A stretch of DNA of 64,000 nt from Vibrio cyclitrophicus (GTDB lineage Bacteria; Pseudomonadota; Gammaproteobacteria; Enterobacterales; Vibrionaceae): NCBI RefSeq assembly GCF_024347435.1, contig NZ_AP025480.1:434001-498000 (forward strand). Reading direction: 5' to 3'. Position 1 is the first letter of the stretch. Every line of letters starts with the position of its first letter. The notes below the pieces were generated by a model. The model was given only the letters and a program-made list of their open reading frames with translations. It searched no databases and was not told where the DNA came from. Shown here in pieces: positions 1 to 9,782 of the stretch. A program made the translations under genes and the position numbers.

Positions 1-2799
1 CAGTCACCTGATGGGATTCCAATTGCGTTAGATCCTTTACTACAATCCCTGACAGCTCCCGACCAACCCGAAACTGAAATCAATTCTAAGCCTCAAATAA
101 ATTTAGAGGATTCCATCTCAATACGCTGGCGCGGAGAAGCATGGCCAGCCGACTTAAAATTACTAGAACCAAATGATGGTGGATATCACTTCAATTGCAG
201 TTGGTCTAATAACCCACGCTTTCCTAATGAATTACGCTGTTTTATTACAGGCCTTGGTGAGCAGTTATTAGTAGACCTTAACCCTGAGGAGCGCTGTATA
301 TCAAGAATAAACTACAACACAGGTCTATCGATTGAAGAAACGATAAAGGCGGGGAAACACTCTCAAACTAAGATTGAATCACAATTATCAATTCAACAAG
401 GGATACTTACTGAACGCAATGATTTCATAGAGCTACTAATGTCCCTTGAGCCTGTAATCGACGCTATTATCGAAAGAGCAAATCCAAATCAAGAAATGGA
501 AGAGTATGACTTTGATGTCAGTGATTCGCAACCAGTTGAACTATGGCAAGCACTTGCTGATACCGAGGGGGAATTACGTGAACAGGTGACTATTGACTCT
601 ACGGAATTTAAGGAGTCGACTAGTGGTTGTTTACTATACCCATACACTACTGAATCTGGCGCAGATCTCAATTTTGAAGTCGATGATAAAATTCTCGTTT
701 ATCTCAAAGAAAAAAATGATTCGATTCAGTTAGGAGAACTCCGTCTTACTGAAACGACTCAAAACCTTTTAGCCATACGTTTCGATTTCGATTCCGCTCG
801 TAAGCGAATCCAAGATGGTAGTCAGCTACAATTAGAATCAATTCGGGACAAGTCTTCACGAGAGCTGCGTTTAAAAGCACTACAGCGAGTAATTGATCAT
901 AAAGCTGAAATTCCACAACTTGCGCAGTATTTTGACTATCACGAAAAAGTACAAATGCAAACAATGGAACCATTACCAAGTGTCGAAGCTTTGCGGAAGC
1001 TATATGACCAACCAGGTCAAGAGTTTAATGATCAGCAACTAGCGGCATTCCAACAACTAGTATCGCAAGGACCTGTTGGCGTTTTACAAGGTCCCCCTGG
1101 TACGGGTAAAACAACTTTCGTTTCAAAGTTTATCCACTACCTATACAAACATTGTGGAGTAAATAACATACTTCTAGTGGGCCAGTCACATACGGCCGTT
1201 GATAACGTAGCAATAAAAGCCAGAGAACTATGCCATCAACAAGGCATGGCTTTGGACACAGTTCGGATTGGTCATGAACAAATGATCGACGAGGGTATGC
1301 TGTGCGTTGAAACCAAAGCTCTCCAACGTCAGATACAACATAAATTTCATAGAGAATATGACTTACGAGTCAGTACTCTCGGTAAGCGACTAGGCATGGC
1401 TCCTTCTTTAGTTGCACAACTATGCCAATTACACAGGACCCTAAACCCACTACTTGTATCACTTGCTCAATGCCGACGTGAAGTTTTGAAGTTAGAAAAA
1501 AATAAAAGTAATGGCCCAATCTATCAAGAAGCCGTTTCAAAGGAATTAAAGCAACTTGAGCACATAGAACAACGAATTCAGACAGTAGTTTATTCTATGT
1601 TCGAAAGTGAGTTTTCGGAACCTCTAACTTATGATGAAACCCTACTTTCACAGTTGGCTGAAATAATATCGGCCCAACGCTGCTACAACAACCCTGAGAA
1701 CCTTAGCCGCTTTTTACAATTATTAGAAATGAGCCAAGAGTGGATGGATGTACTTCAGGGAGGAGAGGCTGGCTTCGACCGATTCATGTTCAAAAGTAAG
1801 CAGTTAGTATGTGGAACCTTAGTAGGTGTTGGTCGTCGTCGCTTAGAGCTAACTGAGTCTAGTTTTGACTGGGTTATTGTTGATGAAGCTGGTAGAGCAC
1901 AAGCTGCAGAATTGATGGTTGCATTACAGTCAGGTAAAAGAGTACTGCTTGTTGGCGACCATAAACAGCTACCACCATTCTATCAACAACAACATCTCAA
2001 ACTAGCAGCCAAGAAACTAGAGCTTGGTCGAGGCATTTTTTATGAATCTGATTTTGAAAAAGCTTTTAAAGCGACAAATGGAGTTGCTCTAGACACTCAA
2101 TATAGAATGGTCGAACCTATTGGTGATCTCGTTTCTGAATGTTTTTACGCTAAAGATATGGGTAAGTTGCATACAGGTCGCGGAGCCTCTCCTGAATGGT
2201 ATCAGAAACTACCTAGCCCTTGGAATAAGTCAGTTACTTGGATTGACAGTTCAAGCTCATGTACAAATGGTGGTGAAAAACAAAAGGGAAATGGACGCTA
2301 TTACAATCCCCTAGAGATTCAAATTTTACTAGAAGCATTACAGACCTTAGCTGACGATGACACTATAGATCAATTAGAAAACACCATCACAGCAGAACAG
2401 TCTTATCCAATAGGTATTATTACTATGTATAGGCAGCAAAAAGAGGAAATTGAAAACGCAATTAGCCGTGCAGAGTGGGCAGGTAGAATACGTAACTTAA
2501 TCAAGATTAATACCGTTGACTCGTATCAAGGGCAAGAAAATAAAATCATCATTCTAAGCCTAGTTCGTGACAACACAGAAAAGTTACAAGGCTTTCTGAG
2601 AGACGCTCCACGTATCAATGTCGCGATATCACGCTCACAAGAACGTCTGCTTGTATTAGGGGCTGGAAGAATGTGGTCAAAAAATAATAATGATTCAGCA
2701 CTAGGAACGGTACATGAGTTCATTAGTAATCAGGTTTCCGCAGCTAATCCAAATTATCAAGTACTTTGCGGCCATAGCTTATTAGGAGAAAATGAATAA
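1..2799 (+). CDS. SF1 (UPF1-like, AAA_11/AAA_12) helicase, 5'-truncated by the window edge
   Basis: The reading frame is open from base 1 to the stop at 2797-2799, giving 932 visible residues, so the true start lies outside the window and the ATG at 439 is internal. Helicase motifs run in order (visible-fragment numbering): Walker A GPPGTGKTT near residue 364, motif Ia QSHTAVDN near 398, Walker B DEAG near 628, GDHKQLPP near 652, QYRM near 700, VDSYQGQE near 839, and NVAISR near 873. This set is typical of the UPF1/DNA2-like branch of superfamily 1. About 250 residues, partly coiled-coil-like, separate motifs Ia and II. The first 350 visible residues match no fold I recognise. The next gene overlaps its stop (TAATG). 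Such helicases occur in phage-defence operons such as Mokosh, but they also occur elsewhere, so that role is inference. The helicase call is firm; the biological role is unknown. Confidence 0.85.
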   Translation, partial: QSPDGIPIALDPLLQSLTAPDQPETEINSKPQINLEDSISIRWRGEAWPADLKLLEPNDGGYHFNCSWSNNPRFPNELRCFITGLGEQLLVDLNPEERCISRINYNTGLSIEETIKAGKHSQTKIESQLSIQQGILTERNDFIELLMSLEPVIDAIIERANPNQEMEEYDFDVSDSQPVELWQALADTEGELREQVTIDSTEFKESTSGCLLYPYTTESGADLNFEVDDKILVYLKEKNDSIQLGELRLTETTQNLLAIRFDFDSARKRIQDGSQLQLESIRDKSSRELRLKALQRVIDHKAEIPQLAQYFDYHEKVQMQTMEPLPSVEALRKLYDQPGQEFNDQQLAAFQQLVSQGPVGVLQGPPGTGKTTFVSKFIHYLYKHCGVNNILLVGQSHTAVDNVAIKARELCHQQGMALDTVRIGHEQMIDEGMLCVETKALQRQIQHKFHREYDLRVSTLGKRLGMAPSLVAQLCQLHRTLNPLLVSLAQCRREVLKLEKNKSNGPIYQEAVSKELKQLEHIEQRIQTVVYSMFESEFSEPLTYDETLLSQLAEIISAQRCYNNPENLSRFLQLLEMSQEWMDVLQGGEAGFDRFMFKSKQLVCGTLVGVGRRRLELTESSFDWVIVDEAGRAQAAELMVALQSGKRVLLVGDHKQLPPFYQQQHLKLAAKKLELGRGIFYESDFEKAFKATNGVALDTQYRMVEPIGDLVSECFYAKDMGKLHTGRGASPEWYQKLPSPWNKSVTWIDSSSSCTNGGEKQKGNGRYYNPLEIQILLEALQTLADDDTIDQLENTITAEQSYPIGIITMYRQQKEEIENAISRAEWAGRIRNLIKINTVDSYQGQENKIIILSLVRDNTEKLQGFLRDAPRINVAISRSQERLLVLGAGRMWSKNNNDSALGTVHEFISNQVSAANPNYQVLCGHSLLGENE

Positions 2800-4349
2800 T
2801 GTCAGAGCCACGTCTAGGTAATGTGATCACTTTATTAATACCAGCTCGCAGTTACAAAATAAACTGCGCTTGGACAAAAGAGAAATTAATGCCTGGCATA
2901 GAACAATTCGCTTGTCGACTGTTGCTTATTTTTGACCAACTTTACCCGAGTGAGCTACAAAGCTACTTTGGTCTTAACGACAGAGAGCGAGAAGTTCTAC
3001 TAGATAGTTTACTTGCCAACCGCCTAATTAATGTCAATCCAGAAGGCCATGTTGAGGCAAGCTCATTTTTAAGAAAACATGCAGCCACTAATGAAGGCAA
3101 ACCAAGCCTTGTTAAATATCAAGAGCAAACAGAGGATGTTGCTTTTGATTTACTGACCCTATCAGTTTGTAAACCACAGCAACATCGCAGGGTGACATCA
3201 GGCTTACCTGAATTACTACCTCGGGATAAGTTAGACGCTGATATTTCGTCAATAACAGAAGCATTTAGTATCCAATTCCGACATCATTTAATGCTAAGTC
3301 GAAATAATGATTATGAGCGTCAAAGGACTCAACTTTACAAGGTTATGGGGTGTAGTTCGAATGAGATGGTACAAATTCCTGTAGATGTTGAAGTTAGCTA
3401 TAACGCTGTCCATAACAGCACCCCTCAAAAGTTTACGCGTTCCTACGAGCGTATTGGCAACAATCGAATACCGTTAGCAAATGACTTGGAAGCTCACATC
3501 GCAGATTTTCTAGGCGAGCAGTTACTTGATGAATCAGGCTTAAATTGCACAGATTACTGCCATTTAGTTCATGATCCTGTATTAGAAAAATTCTCAAACG
3601 GGTATCAGTTTGATTACTCGGGCTGGTTAGAAGCCAGAGAGAAGCGGAATACTGGGTACGGTTGTAACCAAACATTCGGCATATTGGGAGCTGTATATCT
3701 GCCAGACAACGCTAAACGCTTCATTAGCGAATTAAAAGACGCTTTGCGTATCCAAGATAGTTCGATTCCACCCAAAGCCATTTGGTACAGCAGTGATGTT
3801 CCACTCTGGGGGGCGAATAGTAGTCTGCTAGCTCGCTTCAATAGAGATATAGGCGACATCTTAGATAACAATTGCGAGACTCAAGGAGGTCGCGTAACGC
3901 TTTTACATCCGAGTAAAAATAACGGCGAGAGTCGCCTAAAGCGTAAGCAACATATTGGGCGATTTGCAAACGGTGTCAGTTTATCTTCAGAAGCACAATT
4001 TGATAGATTAGAGCTGTTATTAATCCCAGGAGTTATAGGGGTAGTTCAATATCATGGACAACCACATATGGATAGCGCTTTAACTCTACCCGTAGGCTAC
4101 GTTACGACAGATCCAGAGCGCTTGCAATTACTTGAATTCTTATTAGCTAAAAGAATTGATAGTGCTACGGCTTCTGTAAATTGGAGTGATGGCAAATGCG
4201 ATACTCTTGCCACTTTTTTACCTGATAGTTTATTGATTAAACTCGATAAAAAAAGCGGCTGTGAGATTGAGCAAGCGATCCGCCGCGAGCAAAAAGTTTT
4301 AAATAGCAACGCAGCGAGAGCAATACTTTCACTTCGAAGCAAGCCATAA
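2799..4349 (+). CDS. Unknown 516-aa partner protein of the helicase
   Basis: I do not recognise this protein. Its ATG shares one base with the helicase stop (TAATG), so the two genes are probably translationally coupled and the products may act together. Residues about 45-85 (around YPSELQSYFGL and LANRLINV) look like a winged-helix segment. The remainder is mixed alpha/beta. A hydrophobic stretch near residue 408 (LLLIPGVIGVVQYH) is followed by a glycine/histidine-rich part. I looked for a phospholipase D HxKxxxxD motif, which a Mokosh-type partner would have, and found no intact copy; HPSK near residue 366 is not equivalent. There is no signal peptide or convincing membrane segment. A terminator follows directly, so this is the last gene of its operon. 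Codon use is AT-rich, like the helicase and unlike the glycolytic genes to the right. Confidence 0.7.
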   Translation: MSEPRLGNVITLLIPARSYKINCAWTKEKLMPGIEQFACRLLLIFDQLYPSELQSYFGLNDREREVLLDSLLANRLINVNPEGHVEASSFLRKHAATNEGKPSLVKYQEQTEDVAFDLLTLSVCKPQQHRRVTSGLPELLPRDKLDADISSITEAFSIQFRHHLMLSRNNDYERQRTQLYKVMGCSSNEMVQIPVDVEVSYNAVHNSTPQKFTRSYERIGNNRIPLANDLEAHIADFLGEQLLDESGLNCTDYCHLVHDPVLEKFSNGYQFDYSGWLEAREKRNTGYGCNQTFGILGAVYLPDNAKRFISELKDALRIQDSSIPPKAIWYSSDVPLWGANSSLLARFNRDIGDILDNNCETQGGRVTLLHPSKNNGESRLKRKQHIGRFANGVSLSSEAQFDRLELLLIPGVIGVVQYHGQPHMDSALTLPVGYVTTDPERLQLLEFLLAKRIDSATASVNWSDGKCDTLATFLPDSLLIKLDKKSGCEIEQAIRREQKVLNSNAARAILSLRSKP

Positions 4350-4361
4350 TTTAGTGGGATA

Positions 4362-4394
4362 TTAAAGGTCTCTTTTACACATTGAGACCTTTAA
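4362..4394 (+). terminator. Hairpin terminator of the helicase operon
   Basis: A perfect 11-bp stem (TTAAAGGTCTC / GAGACCTTTAA) with an 11-nt loop starts 13 bases after the stop of the 516-aa gene and is followed by ATTTTAT. Confidence 0.75.
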
Positions 4395-5137
4395 TTTTAT
4401 AAGCTCGCCTAGAAATATTTATAGATAAATTAGAAGCTCAATTGTATCAATCCTTAAACGTTTTTTGCCAATTACAGACCGAAGAAGAGTTTAGGTTAAT
4501 CAGGCTGCCTTCATATACCAAGAAACGAGCATGGCAGCTGAAGTGGAGAAGTATCGAACCTAACTAATATCACCTTTTTGCTAGTGCGATTTTACTCACC
4601 GAACTAGCACTTCACAGCAACTTTGCAATACCTCTAGTTATTCATGGTTTGCTAATGTTCTGTAATCTGAAACTGATTTTTGTCCAGAAATGAGTTTGAA
4701 TGTAGTTCGACTAGAGATGCTTTGATGGAACCGCCACGCCCGAAGGCAACGGGATTTTGAAGAGGTAGTGTGTTGAAGTGGTTGGGGTGTTGTTTGAGGC
4801 CTATATATGGTTCATCAATTCCGTCGCCAGCTCTGCGGTAGCATCTCCAACATTTCAATAGCGATTACGATCAGAGCGTCGTAGAACAAGGCACCAAATC
4901 GGCGCATGACTCCTGCTGGTGGCAGAGTGTTTGTTGATGTCATGTGTTATTACTTCTTTAAAAATTGAGGCGTCAGAATATAGTTTAAGGCTTAGCCTGA
5001 AAAGAGACATGACGCACAGCTTATGACTTAGTGGCGAAATTATCGGCAAACACACATGAATTCAAGTTTTTATACTTGCCACATCAGTTCGCATACGTAT
5101 AATGCCAAACATCGAAAGGGCAATGCCCCAAGATAAT
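4395..5137. other. Gene-poor remnant region left of tRNA-Leu
   Basis: No convincing gene lies in this stretch of about 740 bases. It holds a short plus-strand open frame ending at about 4551 with no good start, an imperfect hairpin around 4579-4610 (GCTAGTGCG / CGAACTAGC), and an inverted piece of the neighbouring tRNA-Leu at 4728-4761. Two minus-strand open frames (4652-4858 and 4855-5055) run through it, but the first includes the inverted tRNA piece, so neither looks like a real protein. The pattern suggests debris of past insertions. Confidence 0.5.
4728..4761 (-). repeat. Inverted partial copy of tRNA-Leu (anticodon loop to T arm)
   Basis: Read on the minus strand, these 34 bases match the tRNA-Leu(CAA) gene at 5138-5222 from the anticodon loop (TTCAAAATCC) through the variable arm to the start of the T arm (GGCGTGGCGGTTC), with one inserted C. 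The copy lies about 400 bases left of the intact gene and in opposite orientation. Confidence 0.75.
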
Positions 5138-5222
5138 GCCGGTATGGTGAAATTGGTATACACGACGGATTCAAAATCCGTTGCCTTCGGGCGTGGCGGT
5201 TCAAGTCCGCCTACCGGTACCA
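5138..5222 (+). tRNA. tRNA-Leu (anticodon CAA)
   Basis: This is an 85-nt class II tRNA with a long variable arm. The acceptor stem GCCGGTA pairs with TACCGGT (with one G-U), the anticodon stem is ACGGA/TCCGT with loop TTCAAAA (anticodon CAA), and the CCA end is encoded. A terminator follows 12 bases later. Its 3' half is copied several times nearby, as expected if the gene has served as an integration target or was duplicated. Confidence 0.95.
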
Positions 5223-5234
5223 TATTTAAATGAC

Positions 5235-5260
5235 AAAGCCTCGACTCAAGTCGGGGCTTT
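5235..5260 (+). terminator. tRNA-Leu terminator
   Basis: The stem AAAGCC-CGACT / AGTCG-GGCTTT has a short loop and lies just after the tRNA-Leu CCA end. The same hairpin recurs at 5463-5489 inside the second repeat copy. Confidence 0.8.
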
Positions 5261-5346
5261 GTTGTATCTGGAGAGCAAAAAACGTTGCCTTCGCTGTGAC
5301 GACAGGGGTGCCTGTCCAATCAGTCCGCCTGCGGGTACCAAACATA

Positions 5347-5373
5347 GAAAGGTCGTTTTTATCTCGACCTTTC
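5347..5373 (+). terminator. Hairpin terminator inside the repeat cluster
   Basis: The stem GAAAGGTCG / CGACCTTTC (9 bp) with a T-rich loop lies between the two tRNA-derived repeat units and is followed by GTCGTTTT. Confidence 0.6.
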
Positions 5374-5696
5374 GTCGTTTTGGGCGTTTGTGAATTCCTA
5401 ACCCAGGGTGCCGGCTTGGATGCAAGCCCAGTCAAGTCGCCTATCGGATCATATTTAATGACAAAGCCTCGACTCAAATCGGGGCTTTGTTGTATCTGGA
5501 GAGCAGAAAACGTTGCCTTCGCTGTGGCGGCAGGTATGCCTGTTCAATCAGTCAGATCTTGATGTTTCATTCCTAAATTTCATCATTTCTCTTCGTAATC
5601 TAATGTGCCAATGAATTAATTATCTTAAATCAGAATGTTACCTTTAATTCTCACATCTATTGTCTATGTTTAAGATAGATCATAAAGGAGAGAGAT

Positions 5697-6104
5697 ATGC
5701 TGAAAGTTACCCCTTACTTATTTTTTGATGGTCGTTGTAATGAAGCATTGGACTTTTATCACAAGTGCTTTGGTGGTGTAGTTTTATCAAAACAACTATT
5801 TAGTGACGCACCACAGGTAATAGAGGGTGCTCAGCCTGATTGGGTTATGCATGCAGAGTTTGAAGCATTCGGTATGAAGCTTATGATGTCAGATGGCGTC
5901 AAAGCGAAAGAATTAGAAGGAAACAATCTTGCACTCTCCCTTGTTACTGAGGATACGACGACTCAAGAGCAAATCTTTGAAAAATTAAAGCAAGGTGGTC
6001 GTATTATGACACCTTTAGCGGATACTTTTTGGGGAGCGCGGTTTGGTAAAGTGGAAGATAAATTTGGTATACGCTGGATGGTACATTGTGACTCTTTAAG
6101 TTGA
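5697..6104 (+). CDS. PhnB-like VOC-fold (glyoxalase/bleomycin resistance superfamily) protein
   Basis: This 135-aa cytosolic protein has the PhnB-like pattern: an N-terminal TPYLFFDGRCNEALDFYHKCF with the FY at the end of helix 1, an HAEF strand near residue 52, and a C-terminal FGKVEDKFGIRWMV. The VOC fold supports metal-dependent enzymes and binding proteins; the substrate cannot be told from sequence. A strong Shine-Dalgarno (AAAGGAGAGAG) fixes the ATG. The gene stands alone, on the chromosomal side of the tRNA-Leu repeats, and the length is normal for the family. Confidence 0.85.
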   Translation: MLKVTPYLFFDGRCNEALDFYHKCFGGVVLSKQLFSDAPQVIEGAQPDWVMHAEFEAFGMKLMMSDGVKAKELEGNNLALSLVTEDTTTQEQIFEKLKQGGRIMTPLADTFWGARFGKVEDKFGIRWMVHCDSLS

Positions 6105-6187
6105 ACCAGTGAAATTGGATAGTGAAATTGCTGCTTGGTTTTATTAGAATTATAAATAGAGATTATTGATCGATATTATATATAAAA

Positions 6188-7441
6188 ATGGGCAGCATAA
6201 AGATTACCGTAGATCGCATTCAGCCCGGTCTACACATACGACTCCCAGTAAAATGGAATGAACACCCATTTCTACTCAACAGTTTCAAAATCAAAGATGA
6301 TGCTCAAGTACAAGTAATTCGACATCTTGGAATCAAGCACGTCTATATAAATCCGAATCAGAGCGATACATCCCCTCTACCAGTTAACCACGTGAATGAA
6401 CAAGCCTTGGATACTGATTTACAGGCAAGTATTGAAACAGAAAGAATGTGGAAAGATAAGCATGAACGTATTGAAACTCTAAGTTCTTACCGTCGCAGAG
6501 TAAGCCATTGTGAGAAAGAGTTCGAACGTTCGCTTGCTCGAATGCGTTCTGTTATGACCAAGATTCGTAATCGTCCTTTAGCTGCGGTAGGGGAGGTGAA
6601 GGCTCTTGTTGACGATATTGTCGAAACACTCGTGAGCGATGACAACGTTACCCTGCATCTTATGAATACTAAAGTGGACTTTGATGACCTCTACTTTCAT
6701 ACATTGAATGTTTCTGTTGTTGCACTAATGATAGGTAAGGCTAAAGGTTTCGATACTCAACAATTAAAAGAACTCTCCTTTGCTGCGTTATTTCACGATA
6801 TCGGCAAAATAAAAATACCTACGGCTATCTTAAGAAAACAGACTGCGTTAACGGTACCGGAAGAAAACTATTTAAAGCTTCATACGAAATACGGTGTGGA
6901 TATAGTCGCAGGAATTGATGATTTTCCTGACAGCGCGAAGAAGGTAATTGGTCAGCACCATGAAATGAATGATGGTTCAGGTTACCCCGAAGGGTTAACG
7001 GAAGGAGAGATTGATGAATTTGCGAAGATAGTCGCTGTAGCGAATACCTTCGACAACCTTTGTCATGGCAGAGGGCAACCTCACCCTAAGATCCCTTATC
7101 TAGCATTGTCCCACTTATACAAGAATTGCAAACACCTATATAGTCAGGACAACTTGAGTTTGTTAGTTAAGTTTATGGGTGTGTATCCGCCAGGTACGGT
7201 GGTACAACTTTCCAATGACTCTATTGGTGTTGTGATCTCCGTTAATGCGAAACATATGCTCTACCCGAATGTACTGATTTATGATCCTAGCGTCCCTAGA
7301 ACTCAAGCTCCGATTATTGACTTGCTTAATAAAGAGATAAAAATCGTTAATGCAGTACATCCAAGCAAACTACCCGAGCAAGTGAGAGAGTATTTAAATC
7401 CACGAGCTCGATTATCTTACTTTTTTGAAAGTAACGACTAG
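6188..7441 (+). CDS. HD-GYP domain cyclic-di-GMP phosphodiesterase with N-terminal DUF3391
   Basis: The product is a 417-aa protein. Residues about 4-150 form the DUF3391-type region that often precedes HD-GYP domains. The HD-GYP domain follows, with HD at 203-204 (LFHDIGKIKIP), HH at 257-258 and GYP at 265-267 (GSGYPEGL). The metal-binding and GYP residues are intact, so it is probably an active enzyme that hydrolyses cyclic di-GMP and favours motility over biofilm. There is no membrane segment. No clear Shine-Dalgarno is seen before the ATG at 6188, so initiation may be weak. The gene ends just before the rRNA promoter region. Confidence 0.9.
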   Translation: MGSIKITVDRIQPGLHIRLPVKWNEHPFLLNSFKIKDDAQVQVIRHLGIKHVYINPNQSDTSPLPVNHVNEQALDTDLQASIETERMWKDKHERIETLSSYRRRVSHCEKEFERSLARMRSVMTKIRNRPLAAVGEVKALVDDIVETLVSDDNVTLHLMNTKVDFDDLYFHTLNVSVVALMIGKAKGFDTQQLKELSFAALFHDIGKIKIPTAILRKQTALTVPEENYLKLHTKYGVDIVAGIDDFPDSAKKVIGQHHEMNDGSGYPEGLTEGEIDEFAKIVAVANTFDNLCHGRGQPHPKIPYLALSHLYKNCKHLYSQDNLSLLVKFMGVYPPGTVVQLSNDSIGVVISVNAKHMLYPNVLIYDPSVPRTQAPIIDLLNKEIKIVNAVHPSKLPEQVREYLNPRARLSYFFESND

Positions 7442-7465
7442 TTATCCACAAGGTTCTGTGGGTAA
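7442..7465 (+). terminator. Hairpin after the HD-GYP gene built from a DnaA-box-like inverted pair
   Basis: TTATCCACA (a perfect DnaA box) and TGTGGGTAA (one mismatch from the inverse box) flank a 6-base loop directly at the stop codon and are followed by TTTGTTT. The simplest reading is a terminator. Confidence 0.5.
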
Positions 7466-7560
7466 TTTGTTTAAAAGTTGGGGTGAGATTGGTATAAATA
7501 GACTCTTGGTTGAAATCTCTTCGCTTAGCCTCTTTTTTTAATGAAAAACGTATTTAATGC

Positions 7561-7588
7561 TTGCCAATGAGAGCTGCATCTCTATAAT
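7561..7588 (+). promoter_or_regulatory. rRNA operon promoter P1
   Basis: The -35 TTGCCA and -10 TATAAT are separated by 16 bases and followed by a GCCGCCTC stretch, the GC-rich discriminator type found in stringently controlled rRNA promoters. Confidence 0.75.
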
Positions 7589-7709
7589 GCCGCCTCACTG
7601 ACACGGCAGATGCCATAAGGCTTCAGCGAAGAATGTTAGTAAGGCAACTAGCTTTAAGCGATGATTCGCTTTTACTTTTTAAAAGTAGAAATTAATTCCG
7701 AATAAGTGT

Positions 7710-7737
7710 TTGACACTGAGAATTAAATAGCTAGAAT
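7710..7737 (+). promoter_or_regulatory. rRNA operon promoter P2
   Basis: The -35 TTGACA and -10 TAGAAT have a 16-base spacer and are again followed by GGCCGCCTC. The duplicated discriminator supports two tandem rRNA promoters. Confidence 0.8.
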
Positions 7738-7778
7738 GGCCGCCTCTTCCGAAGTGATGTAACTCACAACGAAGAGAA

Positions 7779-7791
7779 GCTCTTTAACAAT
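7779..7791 (+). promoter_or_regulatory. boxA antitermination site in the rRNA leader
   Basis: GCTCTTTAACAA matches the NusB/NusE-binding boxA. A second copy lies in the 16S-23S spacer at about 9838-9849, as is usual for rRNA operons. Confidence 0.75.
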
Positions 7792-8087
7792 TTAAACCTA
7801 TCAATCTGTGTGGGCACTCGTTGATGAATATCAAAACGTTTTATCCTTTGGATAAAACAGTTACTTCGGTAACACAATGATTTCAATGAACTGAGTGACC
7901 AATACGTTTAACTACTTTCTCTTGTAGAAAGAAATTATTCGGCACAGTCAATTCATTACCATTCTGTTGGAATGGTAATAGCTTTAGAATTACATGTTCA
8001 TCAATCTTTTTCGAAAGAGCAATGAATATTAGTTTTGAAGTCAGTATTCGTTGAGTCACACCTATTAATTTAGGTAATCAAAACTTT

Positions 8088-9642
<1,555 letters not shown>

Positions 9643-9706
9643 TACGAAGATACCACGATGAGTGTCCACACAGATTGATATGTTTAAACAGTTAAGAGTA
9701 ACCTAT

Positions 9707-9782
9707 GTCCCGTTCGTCTAGAGGCCTAGGACACCGCCCTTTCACGGCGGTAACAGGGGTTCGACTCCCCTACGGGATACCA
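9707..9782 (+). tRNA. tRNA-Glu (anticodon TTC) in the 16S-23S spacer
   Basis: This 76-nt tRNA has acceptor stem GTCCCGT/ACGGGAT, anticodon loop CTTTCAC with TTC, and an encoded CCA. It is the only tRNA in this spacer. Confidence 0.97.

Larger units (their letters stand above)
5222..5556 (+). repeat. Tandem degenerate copies of the tRNA-Leu 3' end plus terminator
   Basis: A unit of about 103 bases starting ATATTTAA-TGACAAAGCC at 5222-5325 recurs at 5450-5553 with few differences. Each unit contains the terminator hairpin followed by a decayed tRNA-Leu 3' half (CGTTGCCTTCG-GTG-CGG...). The first decayed copy ends GCGGGTACCA at 5331-5340, matching the tRNA acceptor end. Between the units, 5430-5450 is another worn tRNA 3' end (TCAAGTCGCCTATCGG). 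None can fold as a full tRNA. The units are either dead tRNA duplicates or successive attachment-site scars. Confidence 0.75.

Noticed and set aside
2799..4349. Assigning the second gene as a Mokosh PLD nuclease
   Set aside because: No intact HxKxxxxD motif is present; the assignment would go beyond what the sequence supports.
4400..4551. Short plus-strand open frame ending in an RxWQLKWRSIEPN-like tail
   Set aside because: It has no good start codon and no known match. It may be a protein remnant, but I could not support it as a gene.
4652..5055. Two minus-strand open frames (68 and 66 codons) left of tRNA-Leu
   Set aside because: The first runs through the inverted tRNA fragment and the second has no motif; neither has a ribosome site or protein-like composition.
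5181..5562. Open frames over the tRNA-Leu repeats on both strands
   Set aside because: They are translations of tRNA-derived repeats and terminators, repeated by the DNA duplication, not real genes.
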